A DNA stretch of 64,000 nucleotides from positions 16,745,110 to 16,809,109 of the forward strand of contig NC_134030.1 in assembly GCF_964204645.1 (NCBI RefSeq), written 5' to 3'. A program made the translations under genes and the position numbers. Below are positions 11,219 to 20,692 of this stretch, one piece after another. The notes beneath the pieces were generated by a model. That model ran no database searches, was not told the origin of the DNA, and saw only the letters and a program-made list of their open reading frames with translations. Source of the stretch: Tubulanus polymorphus. Its lineage: Eukaryota; Nemertea; Palaeonemertea; Tubulaniformes; Tubulanidae. Position 1 is the stretch's first letter; every line of letters begins with the position of its first letter.

Positions 11219-11979
11219 TTACTCTTTACATCTTATAAGTAATTCATATATCACAGGAAAGTTTTTCAAATAAATTAAGTATCCATTATGATTTCTAATA
11301 TTTCTAATCTAAAATTATTAAATTGAGGAATGCATAGTTTGAAATCACATTCTGTTAAATTATAATTTATTTGAGTTCCAAATTCTTTAACATTCTTCAA
11401 TGGTAGAATATTTAATAAACCAGAATTACAAATTGTATCTTTAGTTGCTTCAAATGTCTTAGTAGGATCAATTAAATTGCAATAAATATAAAAGTGCGTA
11501 AAAGGTATTAAGTTTGGTGTAGCACCAACATTTGTAAAAGATCTATCTTGAGGAAGTCCTTACAGTTTAGCTATAGGTTTTTTTACCATAAATTTATGTT
11601 TTTTAATATAAGACAACCTTATCTTTATTTTATCAGAACTCTCACTTTTTAAAAATCTAATACTAAACCCGGAATTACTACCTAATTTGTGCCCGGCTTT
11701 TCTATTAATTTCTTGTGATAATGTATCTAAATTATATAACCTCGGTTTTAAATATGTATAGGACCATTCATTTTTATTTTCATTACAAATTAAAAAGGCT
11801 CTATGTTCAATAGTTTTATTCGATATATTGTAAAATGAGTTACATAAACTAATATTTACTAATTTTAAATCTACACAATTTTTAAATTCTCTATCTAATT
11901 GTACTAGTAAATTATGTGATTTATAATTTGTAAGTCTTCTAGAATCAACAAATATTCTGTATTCTTTTAATTCTACCAT
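11219..11979 (-). pseudogene. Minor capsid (penton-like) protein, decayed copy
   Basis: Open from 11979 to 11560 (139 codons: MVELKEYRIFVDSRRLTNY...). It then meets a stop where the intact homologue at 18736-19494 reads on past KKPIAKL. Downstream sequence to 11219 still matches the C-terminal half in shifted frames. A copy of the Polinton minor capsid protein gene, no longer coding for a full protein. Confidence 0.75.
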
Positions 11980-11993
11980 TTATTTTACATATT

Positions 11994-12339
11994 TTATTCG
12001 AAATCTATATCATGGTGCCCTTTTTCATTCTTACCTTTGTATATGAAATAGAAATCACCAGAACATAATTCTTCTAAATCTTCACTTGATAATCTATGAA
12101 ATCTATCTGGTAAAAAAGTTCTGAATTTATATGTATTTCCTTTTAATCCATCATATTCTAAGTGGATAACTAATTTACTACCATATCTATCAGTAACTGT
12201 ATCAATATTTGTAATTAAATATTTCTTATGAATTGTTAACTCTGTTGAATTTATAATCTACTGATTTGACATTTGAAGTATCTTTGATTCTATCTAGAAA
12301 TGATTTGTTGTTCTCACTTTGTACTTGTTTACTCTCCAT
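11994..12339 (-). pseudogene. Small OB-like Polinton protein, frameshifted
   Basis: It is collinear with the 113-aa gene at 24640-24981 from MESKQV to the terminal acidic DFE. A frameshift lies after the VKSVDYKF stretch. The conserved block LPDRFHRLSSEDLEEL remains recognisable. Confidence 0.7.
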
Positions 12340-12370
12340 TTATAATACATATTTTTATTAAAATTTGATT

Positions 12371-15300
12371 ATCACGTTACAATCCTGTTCATTATTTCCC
12401 TCTCTTTTGTTTCTTCTCTTTTAGATTTTAAGTATTTATCTTAATTGCAACCATAAGCAACTGTGTGTATACCATCATCTAAAATATATCTTTTATCATC
12501 GAAAGGATTCAAACTCATCTTCTCTATCTCTTCAATAAACATTCCATGATCTTCTGATCTTAAACATTTCATCTTATGTTTGAAATGAATATTTTTTTCT
12601 ACTACACTTTTGGTAATTCCTTTAAACCTTTTATAGCTTCATGAGTTTTAGTTTTATATGAATACATTTTAGACCTAATACCTATAAATTCTATCATTTC
12701 TTCACCTCCTAATTAATCTTTGAATTTACCGGCGCCTTTTGTTAAAGAATTCATGATCTTTAGGATAATTACTAAAATCAAAATGATGTTTTAATGTTTT
12801 TAAATCATCCGTTATATTATTAGTTTTAATCTTTAATATGTACGCATCAGTATCAAAGTATAGAATTTCTATATGTTTTTCTCCGATGAGGTTGTAATAC
12901 ATTATAGTAAAATTCATACATTAGTAATTTTGATATTTCTAAAACTGAAACACCAACATAAATTGGTTTATTAAATTTCATAGAAGTTCTCCTCATTTTA
13001 ACTGCAGCTAAATTTTCATCAAATATTCTGTTACCGATTAATTTAGGATATGATTGTAAATGTCTAATTCTTTTACCATTACTAACTAACTCAATATAAT
13101 TTCTATTTCTAATATTTTCAAGTTTTTCCATAGAATGCATTATTCATTAGTTTGAAGAAATCTTTCTCAAAATCAATTTTAGCTTTAGTTCTCTGTTTGG
13201 TGTTAAAATCTATATATTTTTCTAACCATATAGATTGATTGAATGAAATAAATCTATGTACTTTTTTTAGAACCATTCCTTGATTCAAATAGAATTTTAA
13301 CATCCGATAATGTACTACATAATTATATTTATCTTCCTGAGTTACCATTAACTTTTCTGTATGATTATGATTTTCGGGTTTAATTCTTTTTTGGTAATTT
13401 GATAATTCTTCATGTGTTACAGTTTTATATTCGGGGCAGTATGCTAGATTTCTAGATTTAAAGTTAATGTTTTCAGGGTATTCTAAATCTACAACAAAGA
13501 AGTAACCAGAATCTGAATCATCTGCAATATCTAGAATTCTTTACTTCCAATCAAATTTATTATTATTTTCATGTTGTAAAACTTCACTTATTTCAAATAT
13601 CCCACAAGGCTGAGGCTCCATCTTTGCCCAACCATATAGATTATTTGCATCTATATATAATAACTTATAACCAGGGTTATCATTTACATTGAAATATCTA
13701 TCACCTTATACACTCGAAACTCCTCCTCTTATAGATTTTTCAAATAATAATAATTGATCTGTATTTGTTCACAAATCCATTTTTATATCTGTAAGTTTCA
13801 AACCACAGTCCCAGGTTAAACCTGGACTAGAATAACAATTGCATGGATCAATATTGAAATATTTTAGATTTACATCTCTAAACCTTTCAAATATATCAGT
13901 TAATAATAATACATCGGATTTTAGATATAAATCTACTAATTGTCCATGATTTTTCATTCCAAAATGATTCCAAATATTCAATGTTCTATTATAGACTTCA
14001 TCTTTAACATATTCATTTTTTAATTCATCATGGAATTGTTCTTTTAATAATTCAGTTATATTGAAATCATTATGTGATTTATAAAATGAATATGGAATTG
14101 CTCCTTTATATCTCATTAATTAAAAATCATCATTATTTGGATAGTGTTACTTTAATATTTTTAATTCATCATCAACTAATGATTTTGATAAATTATCTAA
14201 TGAACTACTTAAAAATCTATATGAATCTATAAATCTTAGACACACAAATTGGAAAGATATATAATTCTCAGATGTTTTAGCTAACATTTTGAATTTATAA
14301 GTTCGTATTTTATCTTTTGATCTATTTGAATTTAATCTTTCTATTTCATTATTGATTTCTTCTATTTTATGGCATAGCTGTTTGATAAATAAATGAGCAT
14401 CATACCCTGATAAATTATGAAATATAACTGGAACAAAATTGATTTTCTTAGCTTGTAAGTTACAATTCTCATGCGCCGCACCTCTAAACTTTCCATTCAA
14501 ATGATCATGGTCTCTAACTTTTTTATCTTTTAGATTAAATGTCTTTTCACAATAAAAACATTTTTATCTGCAAACTAAAATTCTTCTTTATCTTCTTCTG
14601 TCATAATTATTTCTTTATTTTCATTTAATAGTTTACTAAATTTGATTTTATACTCAATTAATAAGTCAAAAAACGATTCATAATATTTTCATTTCTATAA
14701 TTATAATATTCACTTTTGATTAGTTCTGGATAATCAGATTTTATATATAATCCAAAAGCTGCAGCTGATTGATGAATTTTTTTAATTGTATTTGTTATTG
14801 GAGGATCTGAATAATCAATGACACCAGAATTTAATGATTTTCATAATATAATATATCTATAAAACCATTTGAATCATAATATTTTGATAAATACAAAGGT
14901 TCTAATGTATAATGTTTAATTTTATCACCTTTTGTATTTGGTAATTTGATTAAATCAAATACATCTATTTTTAGATTATTATCTCTTTCTATTTGTGGTA
15001 TTTGTTTAATTCTAACAGGATAATTGTCTATCTTATAATTATTTTCAAATTGTTTATAATTTGATACTCTACAAATATTATCAGTTGCAGGATTTAAACA
15101 ACTTATAATTGTCCATAGAAAACATTTATCATCAGATTTTGTACATTTATAACGGCATTAGCTTTAAATAGTAGTTTGATATAACTCGATGCTTCAATAT
15201 CTGGTTCTTTATGATATGATAAATTATTTTCATCTATTGGTTTTGATTTAGTTAATTTATTATATTTTGTATTGTACACGTGTAAAGTCATAAATATTAT

Positions 15301-16043
15301 TTCATCAAATATTAAACCAGATCCTTCAAAATATTTCTCTTCTGTTTTACTTTTTATATCATTATAACATCTATTTAATTTTTCATCTATATGTTGTTTT
15401 GAAATAATATGTTGTGAATGAGAATTTGTATTATAAATTGGTTTATCTTCAGATTTTATAAATTTAACTTTAGAAGATATACTAATTTTAGGATATTCTA
15501 CGTCTGTCATTATTCTTATAATATTTTTCATATTTTCTAAATGTTTTTTATTTTCTTCTAATGTTTTACCTTTATGAAATTTAAACTCGATAGCAGCTGG
15601 GCCAATATCACTTGTAAATGCTTCAGTTATCTCGATTTCTTTTTTATTATCTAATGAATTAATATAATTTCTAACATCTTCCATGTATGGTCTTTTATTG
15701 TTTAATTCATTTTTATTCTATTAATTGTCTTCTGTTTCTTATCATTATCTTTATCAAAATAATCTTCACCTAAAATATCATTATTAATATTTCTAATATG
15801 ACTTTTAGATTTTAAATGTTCTTTATAATATCTTTTATCACTGAAAGATTGATTACATGTATCACATTTATATTTTTCTTTTTCATTCTTCAATTCATCT
15901 AATTTAGTTTCTAATCTATCTTCTTTATATTTTAACTTTAATTTATTTTCTAAGTGAGATTCAGTTTTATTATCACTTGCTTTTTGAGATTTATCTATAT
16001 TGATTTTACATGTCGGGCAGTAGTACTTCTTATTTGCTTCCAT
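12371..16043 (-). pseudogene. polB: Protein-primed family B DNA polymerase, decayed copy
   Basis: Open pieces at 15702-16043, 15103-15684, 14147-14500, 13769-14116, 13118-13348, 12853-13140 and 12726-12917 are collinear with the 1343-aa polymerase at 20579-24610. Retained parts include both N-terminal C2H2-type fingers, the HNLSGYDAHLF exonuclease II motif, the DLYLKSDVLLLTD exonuclease III motif, the KLMNNAFYGKT motif B and a motif C in which the second key position reads DTDA instead of DTDS. Many stops and frameshifts. Confidence 0.85.
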
Positions 16044-16108
16044 TATGATATCAATTTTTTTATTAAAATTGATTTTAGAAGTTATTCATATATAAAATAT
16101 TCATTTAT

Positions 16109-16962
16109 AAAAAAATGACAGAGCGGATTCCTCGATTTGATTCATTAACGGCGACGAGAGCTGCTCCCTCCGCTTAACCGCAGCCTCAAAGATGGTCTCG
16201 TTTAATCAGTCGAAATTCTCCGCCGACGCCGTATATCACTGTCATAGACAGGTGTCTGGAAATGCCACCTGACCAGCTCCCCAGCTACCACTAAATAAAC
16301 GGAGTGAAATATTTCTATAATATAAAAACCAGTTCATTTTGCGCAAACAATAATTCGATCTCAACAGATCGAATCACATATAAATAATGATCATAATTCC
16401 ACAAAGTCTTAATATCTATTTTACTAGCCTTAGATACGATTATTTAACATTATCCTTAATAATAATAACCAGAGTAGTGCATTTCCTATATACAATCTAA
16501 TTCTATCATAATTATAGACATAATATGTATTTCACAAACCCCCATCTACCATACCCTAAAGCAACCATTTATTATATCAAGACACCATTTTGAAAGCCAA
16601 GGTCACACAAAACCCCGGGAAAACTCCGGAAAGTTTAACACAAAAGTAACTATAAATCCATAATATATTCCATAATACGACGGCCTCTATGAAAAACCAT
16701 ACACTTATATAACAGTTTATCATCATCACTTACCTAAATAAACGGAGTGAAATATTTCTATAATATAAAAACCAGTTTATTTTGCGCAAACAATAATTCG
16801 ATCTCAACAGATCGAATCACATATAAATAATGATAATAAACACGGGTTTCCGGTTGGCACGACGACAACCCCTAGGCCGGCGCCACTAGACAGTTCATAC
16901 AACTGAAAAACCAAACTCCGCATCGGAGAAGTCCACAACTCACCCTGTGACAAAAATATTAG
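16109..16962. repeat. Non-coding interval with a ~100-bp direct repeat
   Basis: No gene. A block of about 100 bases occurs at 16291-16391 and again at 16733-16833, starting CTAAATAAACGGAGTGAAAT and containing the palindrome CGATCTCAACAGATCG. The sequence between the copies has no recognisable feature. The interval lies between the leader of the third Polinton copy and the variant terminal palindrome at 16963. Confidence 0.7.
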
Positions 16963-17081
16963 AGTAATTGTATAAATAGGGTTCCAGATTAAAGGTTGAG
17001 AGGGTGAGTGAGTAAAAAATGAAAAATTTTCATTTTTCATGAGCTCGACCTTTGATCTGAACCCCTATTTATACAATTACT
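16963..17081. repeat. Short variant Polinton terminal palindrome
   Basis: A 119-bp near-perfect hairpin begins AGTAATTGTATAAATAGGG and ends with its complement. Internally it carries the same GATTAAAGGTTGAG and GAGCTCGACCTTTGATC blocks seen at the other Polinton ends. The GAGCTC arm is on the 17081 side, so by analogy the element body lies to the left, consistent with the third copy. The six bases on each side (TATTAG, TATATA) do not match. Confidence 0.7.
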
Positions 17082-17179
17082 TATATATACGTAGTTACAC
17101 AAAATAAAAGTTAGGTAAAATAATTCAAATATTAGTTAGTTGAAAGGGATTTATTCGAGCTCATGAAAGAGGACATCAT

Positions 17180-17362
17180 GGTTATAAAGTAACGTCATAC
17201 AAACGTTATTGGAACGTTTTATCAAGCTCAATGGTTGCAGAGAGGTTGTGAAGTAACGTTCAGTCAACGTTATCAAAAACGTTCTGTGAACCTTAAAATA
17301 CATTTACAAAAAAACATTATAAAAACGTTGCACGAACGTTCAACATTAACGTTAAAACGTTA
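17180..17362. repeat. Cluster of AACGTT palindromic hexamers
   Basis: About nine AACGTT or near-AACGTT words occur in some 180 bases (for example AAACGTTATT, GAACGTTTTA, TAACGTTCAG, CAACGTTATC, AAACGTTGCA, TAACGTTAAA). The cluster ends exactly where homology to the outer Polinton stops, near 17362. It looks like the subterminal repeat array of a DNA transposon, but no second end was found. Confidence 0.5.
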
Positions 17363-17701
17363 GTGAAAAACTTTTATATTAGTTTTAATTTTTTCTTTAT
17401 TACTTTTTATATTTAATTTTGAACTTATACCAGTTAAAACACTTGAACTTAATCCTAACACACCAATTGATATAGCTAAAGGTGTTAATGGTGAAAATAT
17501 TGCTAAAAATGTTATTACAGAACTAATTGTAACCGAACCACTGATAATAAAATAATATATAATTTTACTTTTTAAATATTTTTTCTCTTTTATCTTTAAG
17601 TCACGTTCAAATTCTAATATTTGTTTTTCTAAATATATTTTCAATTTAGTTTTATTTATATCATGAGGAATAATATCAATATTATCAACTTTATCATCCA
17701 T
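17363..17701 (-). pseudogene. 144-aa membrane protein homologue, truncated (outer copy)
   Basis: It matches the gene at 26815-27249 through both membrane helices up to NKEKIKTNIK. Homology then ends at the AACGTT cluster, removing the C-terminal 35 residues. The few codons read after that point (VFH) are foreign. Confidence 0.75.
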
Positions 17702-17722
17702 TTATTTAGCAAAAAATTACTA

Positions 17723-18142
17723 ATTAGTAAATTTATATGCTACAAATATAACAATAACTGTTCCGCCTAAAATCCATATTATTTCATATTTCTATTGTTC
17801 TTTACTCGGGGTATAAAAATCTGTTAATTTAGGTTTGTATAGATGTAATTTTTCTTTATTGGTTACCGCGTTATATAAACTCATTGCATCATCAACTGAT
17901 TGAAAATCTCTATGTGAAATCTTCTGATCATATAATTCTTTGTTAATATAATCCATATAGTTTTGTCTTTTTTCTCTATATTCTTCTGCTGCTTTATTGT
18001 ATTTTTCTAATGCTAAGTTATGTCTTCTTTGTTCTCCTAATGAACTATTTTTATCAATATGCTTAAATAAATAACCACCACCAGTAAATGCTAAAGCGTT
18101 TACAATTGCCGATCCTATAATAGTTATAATTGCAGAAGCCAT
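17723..18142 (-). pseudogene. 140-aa membrane-anchored coiled-coil protein with nonsense mutation (outer copy)
   Basis: Open for 116 codons from 18142 to 17792. A TAG replaces the second Gln codon of the SKEQQ stretch found in the copy at 26373-26795. The lost part holds the C-terminal membrane helix, still readable down to 17723. The N-terminal membrane segment and central charged helix are intact. Confidence 0.75.
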
Positions 18143-18167
18143 TTATTTAGCAAAAAAAATTATGCAT

Positions 18168-18389
18168 TTATATGGGAGGAATATATTTTTGTTTTTCCAA
18201 ATAATCAATTGTTAAATTAGATAAAGTAACTGCTAATAATAATTTTAAGATATCATTTATATCAAATCTATCAACATTAACACTTCCCATTTTAAATACT
18301 TTTTTTAATACCATTGAATAACCAACAGTTCCAACTGATAGTAATGCTCCATTATATAATCCAGTTATTATCCACTTATTATCACTCAT
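18168..18389 (-). CDS. Conserved Polinton 73-aa membrane protein (intact copy)
   Basis: Starts MSDNKWIITG in the context AAATAAATGAG and ends KQKYIPPI. Two weak hydrophobic stretches, about residues 9-26 and 44-60, suggest a small membrane protein; the Gly/Ser-rich first one (GALLSVGTVG) is strictly conserved among the three copies. Function unknown. The same gene in the inner element has lost its ATG, so this is the best copy in the window. It lies between the 104-aa and 140-aa genes. Confidence 0.65.
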   Translation of the reverse strand: MSDNKWIITGLYNGALLSVGTVGYSMVLKKVFKMGSVNVDRFDINDILKLLLAVTLSNLTIDYLEKQKYIPPI

Positions 18390-18395
18390 TTATTT

Positions 18396-18720
18396 ATCAA
18401 AAAAATTACTATCTTCAAAATATTTAGTTATCTTAGTGATGATTAATTCAACATTTATTTCATTACTAGTTTCATTTGTATATATTTCAATTATTATTTT
18501 TTTAATATCATCGATGATAGAATCTTCATCTAATTCATAAAATCTTGAAGATTCTCTAATTAAATTAGTAATCTATTGTTTTTTCATACTCAAATGTTGT
18601 TTCATTAGAAAATGCAATATTTTTAATATGTATAATTACATCATTAATGTTAAATTTCATTTCTTTCTCACGTTTAAAATCAAATCCAAAACATATGCTC
18701 GGTCCAACAGTTATATTCAT
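18396..18720 (-). pseudogene. 104-aa gene homologue with internal deletion (outer copy)
   Basis: Starts MNITVGPSICFGFDFKREKEM and follows the gene at 25771. About 26 bases are then missing near 18570 relative to that copy, which moves the frame and brings a stop. The C-terminal coding region up to TKYFEDSNFF is still present. Confidence 0.7.
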
Positions 18721-18735
18721 TTATATATCAAAAAA

Positions 18736-19494
18736 TTACTCTTTACATCTTATAACTAATTCACAAATTACAGGAAAGTTATTCAAATCAATTAAATATC
18801 CATTGTGATTTCTTACTTCTAACTTAAAATTGTTAAAATGTGGAATACAAGGTTTAAAATCACACTCAGCTAAATTATAATTTATTTGAGTTCCAAATTG
18901 TTTAACATTCTTCAATGGTAAAATATTTAATATACTAGAATTACAAATTGTATCTTTAGTTGCTTCAAATGTTTTTGTAGGGTCAATTAAATTGCAATAA
19001 GTATAAAAGTGTGTAAAAGGTATTAAGTTTGAATTAGCGTCTACGTTTCCTGTAACAGTATCTGGTTTAATTCCTAACAGTTTAGCTATTGGTTTTTTTA
19101 CTAAAAATGCATGTTTGTTTTCATCATCTATCTTTATTCTAATTTTATCAGAACTATCACTTTTTATGAACCTAATTGAAAATTTATCTTCACTTCTAAT
19201 TTTTAATCGTGCTCTCCGATAAATTTCTTGGGCTAATGTTTCTAAATCATATAATCCTGGTTTTAGAAATAGATGAAACCATTTATCTATATTTCTAATA
19301 TGAATTAGAAAGACTCTATGTTCAAGAGTTTTATCCGATATATTATAAAAAGAATTACATAAACTTATTTTAACTAATTTTAAATCAACACAATTCTTAA
19401 ATTCTCTATCTAATTGTACTAGTAAATTATGAGATTTATAATTTGTAAGTTTTCTTGAATCAACAAATATTCTATATTCTTTTAATTCTACCAT
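18736..19494 (-). CDS. Polinton minor capsid (penton-like) protein, intact copy
   Basis: 252 residues, open over the full length. The layout fits the minor capsid protein of Polintons/adintoviruses, a single jelly-roll penton homologue: an N-terminal strand region, a middle block with LKPGLYDLETLAQEI (the usual 'PGxYxLxxLxxxI' pattern), a KLLGI stretch, a TH-F-Y-xY-CNLIDP block, and the C-terminal IDLNNFPVICELVIRCKE, which matches the family's closing 'G-x-xDLNG...v-xLvi' strands. The inner copy (24999) is cut short by a stop and the third copy (11219) is decayed. Start context AAATAAATGG. Family assignment rests on pattern recognition, not on a search. Confidence 0.7.
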   Translation of the reverse strand: MVELKEYRIFVDSRKLTNYKSHNLLVQLDREFKNCVDLKLVKISLCNSFYNISDKTLEHRVFLIHIRNIDKWFHLFLKPGLYDLETLAQEIYRRARLKIRSEDKFSIRFIKSDSSDKIRIKIDDENKHAFLVKKPIAKLLGIKPDTVTGNVDANSNLIPFTHFYTYCNLIDPTKTFEATKDTICNSSILNILPLKNVKQFGTQINYNLAECDFKPCIPHFNNFKLEVRNHNGYLIDLNNFPVICELVIRCKE

Positions 19495-19511
19495 TTATTT
19501 TACATATTTTC

Positions 19512-19865
19512 TTATTCGAAATCTATTTCATGGTGCCCTTTTTCATTCTTACCCTTATATATGAAATAGAAATCACCTGAACATAATTCTTCTAGGTCTT
19601 CACTTCATAATCTATGAAATCTATCCGGTAAATATGTTCTGAATTTATATATATTTCCTTTTAATCCTTCATATTCTAAATGTATAACTAATTTATCTCC
19701 ATATTTGTTAGTAACTGTAACAATATTTGTAAATAGATATTTCTTATGGATTATTAATTCTTTTAACTTCTTAAATTTATAATCTACTGATTTGACATTT
19801 GAAATATCTTTTATTCTATCTAGAAATAATTTGTTGTACTCACTGTTTGCTTGTTTACTCTCCAT
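19512..19865 (-). pseudogene. Small OB-like Polinton protein with nonsense mutation (outer copy)
   Basis: Open for 86 codons. A TGA replaces the first Ser codon of the RLSSEDLEEL stretch present at 24640-24981. The rest of the gene remains readable to 19512 and ends in the same DFE tail. Confidence 0.75.
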
Positions 19866-19894
19866 TTTAATAACATATTTTTATTAAAATTTGA

Positions 19895-20229
19895 TTAACA
19901 CGTTAGAATCCTGTTCATAATCTCATTCTCTTTTGTTTCTTCTCTTTTAAATTTTAAGTATTCATCTAAATTACAACCATAAGCAACTGTGTGTATACCA
20001 TCATCTAAAATATATCTTTTATCATCAAATGGGTTTAGACTTATCTTCTCTATCTCTTCAATAAGCATTTCATGATCTTCAGATCTTAAACATCTCATCT
20101 TATGTTTTCTAACTTCTTCTTTGAATATACAATTGATGTAATCTTTGAAATGAATATTCTTTTCTACTACACTTTTGGTTATTCCTTTTAACTTTTTAGC
20201 TTCATGTTCTTTAGTTTTATATGAATACA
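19895..20229 (-). pseudogene. polB: PolB C-terminal fragment of the outer Polinton
   Basis: Encodes the last 110 or so residues of the polymerase (SYKTKEHEAKKLKG to the terminal NRILTC). The gene is interrupted at 20229 by the inner Polinton; its other part resumes at 38371. The cut falls in the K-M-Y motif (KxY, a family B polymerase template-binding motif). Codons read upstream of 20229 on this strand belong to the inner element's terminal repeat. Confidence 0.85.
20224..20229. other. Target site duplication, left (AATACA)
   Basis: Six bases AATACA directly precede the AGTAATAGGG end of the inner Polinton and recur directly after its ACT end at 38371-38376. Six-base duplications are the rule for Polinton integrase. 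Confidence 0.9.
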
Positions 20230-20692
20230 AGTAATAGGGATAATGGGCTTTCAGGCCAAAGGTCGAACGGTCGAGCTCGTAAAAAATGAAAAAACATAAA
20301 AATAATAACAATTTCTACTTGAATTACTCGCAAAACTCATAAAAATGAAAAATAAATTCTCACACGCTCGAATTTATTTTTCATTTTTATGAGTTTCACT
20401 CCTAATTCAAGTAGAAATTGTTATTATTTTTATGTTTTTTCATTTTTACTCACCCGCCCGTTCAACCTTTAGCCTGAAAGCCCATTATCCCTATTACTCT
20501 TAAAATATTCATATATATGAATAAAATATAAATCATTGAACTTCTAAAATCAATTTTAATAAAAAATATAGTATTAAAATGGAAGCAAATAAGTACTACT
20601 GCCCAACATGTAATATCGATATAGATAAATCCCAAAAAGCAAGACACAATAAAACTACAACACATTTAGAGAATAGATTGAAACTAGAATAT
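20230..20692. repeat. Left terminal inverted repeat of inner Polinton (463 bp)
   Basis: It matches 37911-38370 in reverse complement, with few differences. The first 270 bases (20230-20499) are themselves a palindrome of two arms of about 130 bases, starting AGTAATAGGGATAATGGGCT and ending with the complement. The repeat then includes 79 leader bases and the first 38 codons of PolB (through the first zinc finger), ending at the LKLEY codons. Confidence 0.9.

Larger units (their letters stand above)
8060..16108 (-). mobile_element. Decayed Polinton ('third copy'), truncated at its distal end
   Basis: Read right to left, the gene order matches the left block of the intact element: PolB, small OB-like protein, minor capsid protein, the 104-aa gene, the 73-aa membrane gene, two membrane/coiled-coil genes, the roughly 460-aa gene, then the first 100 codons of the 485-aa gene. 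Homology stops near 8060-8075. Nearly all genes have stops or frameshifts. At the PolB side, recognisable leader ends near 16108; a terminal palindrome of a variant type lies 850 bases further at 16963-17081 and may be its end. Confidence 0.85.

Noticed and set aside
20230-20250. TAGGGATAA at the Polinton tips resembles part of the I-SceI recognition site
   Set aside because: The match covers only about nine of eighteen bases and the rest differs; no LAGLIDADG gene is present. Taken as chance.
20230-20499. The terminal palindromes as independent MITEs that inserted at both ends
   Set aside because: Only the sequence including the palindromes is bounded by the 6-bp duplication AATACA, and they occur at the tips in three elements in the same orientation.
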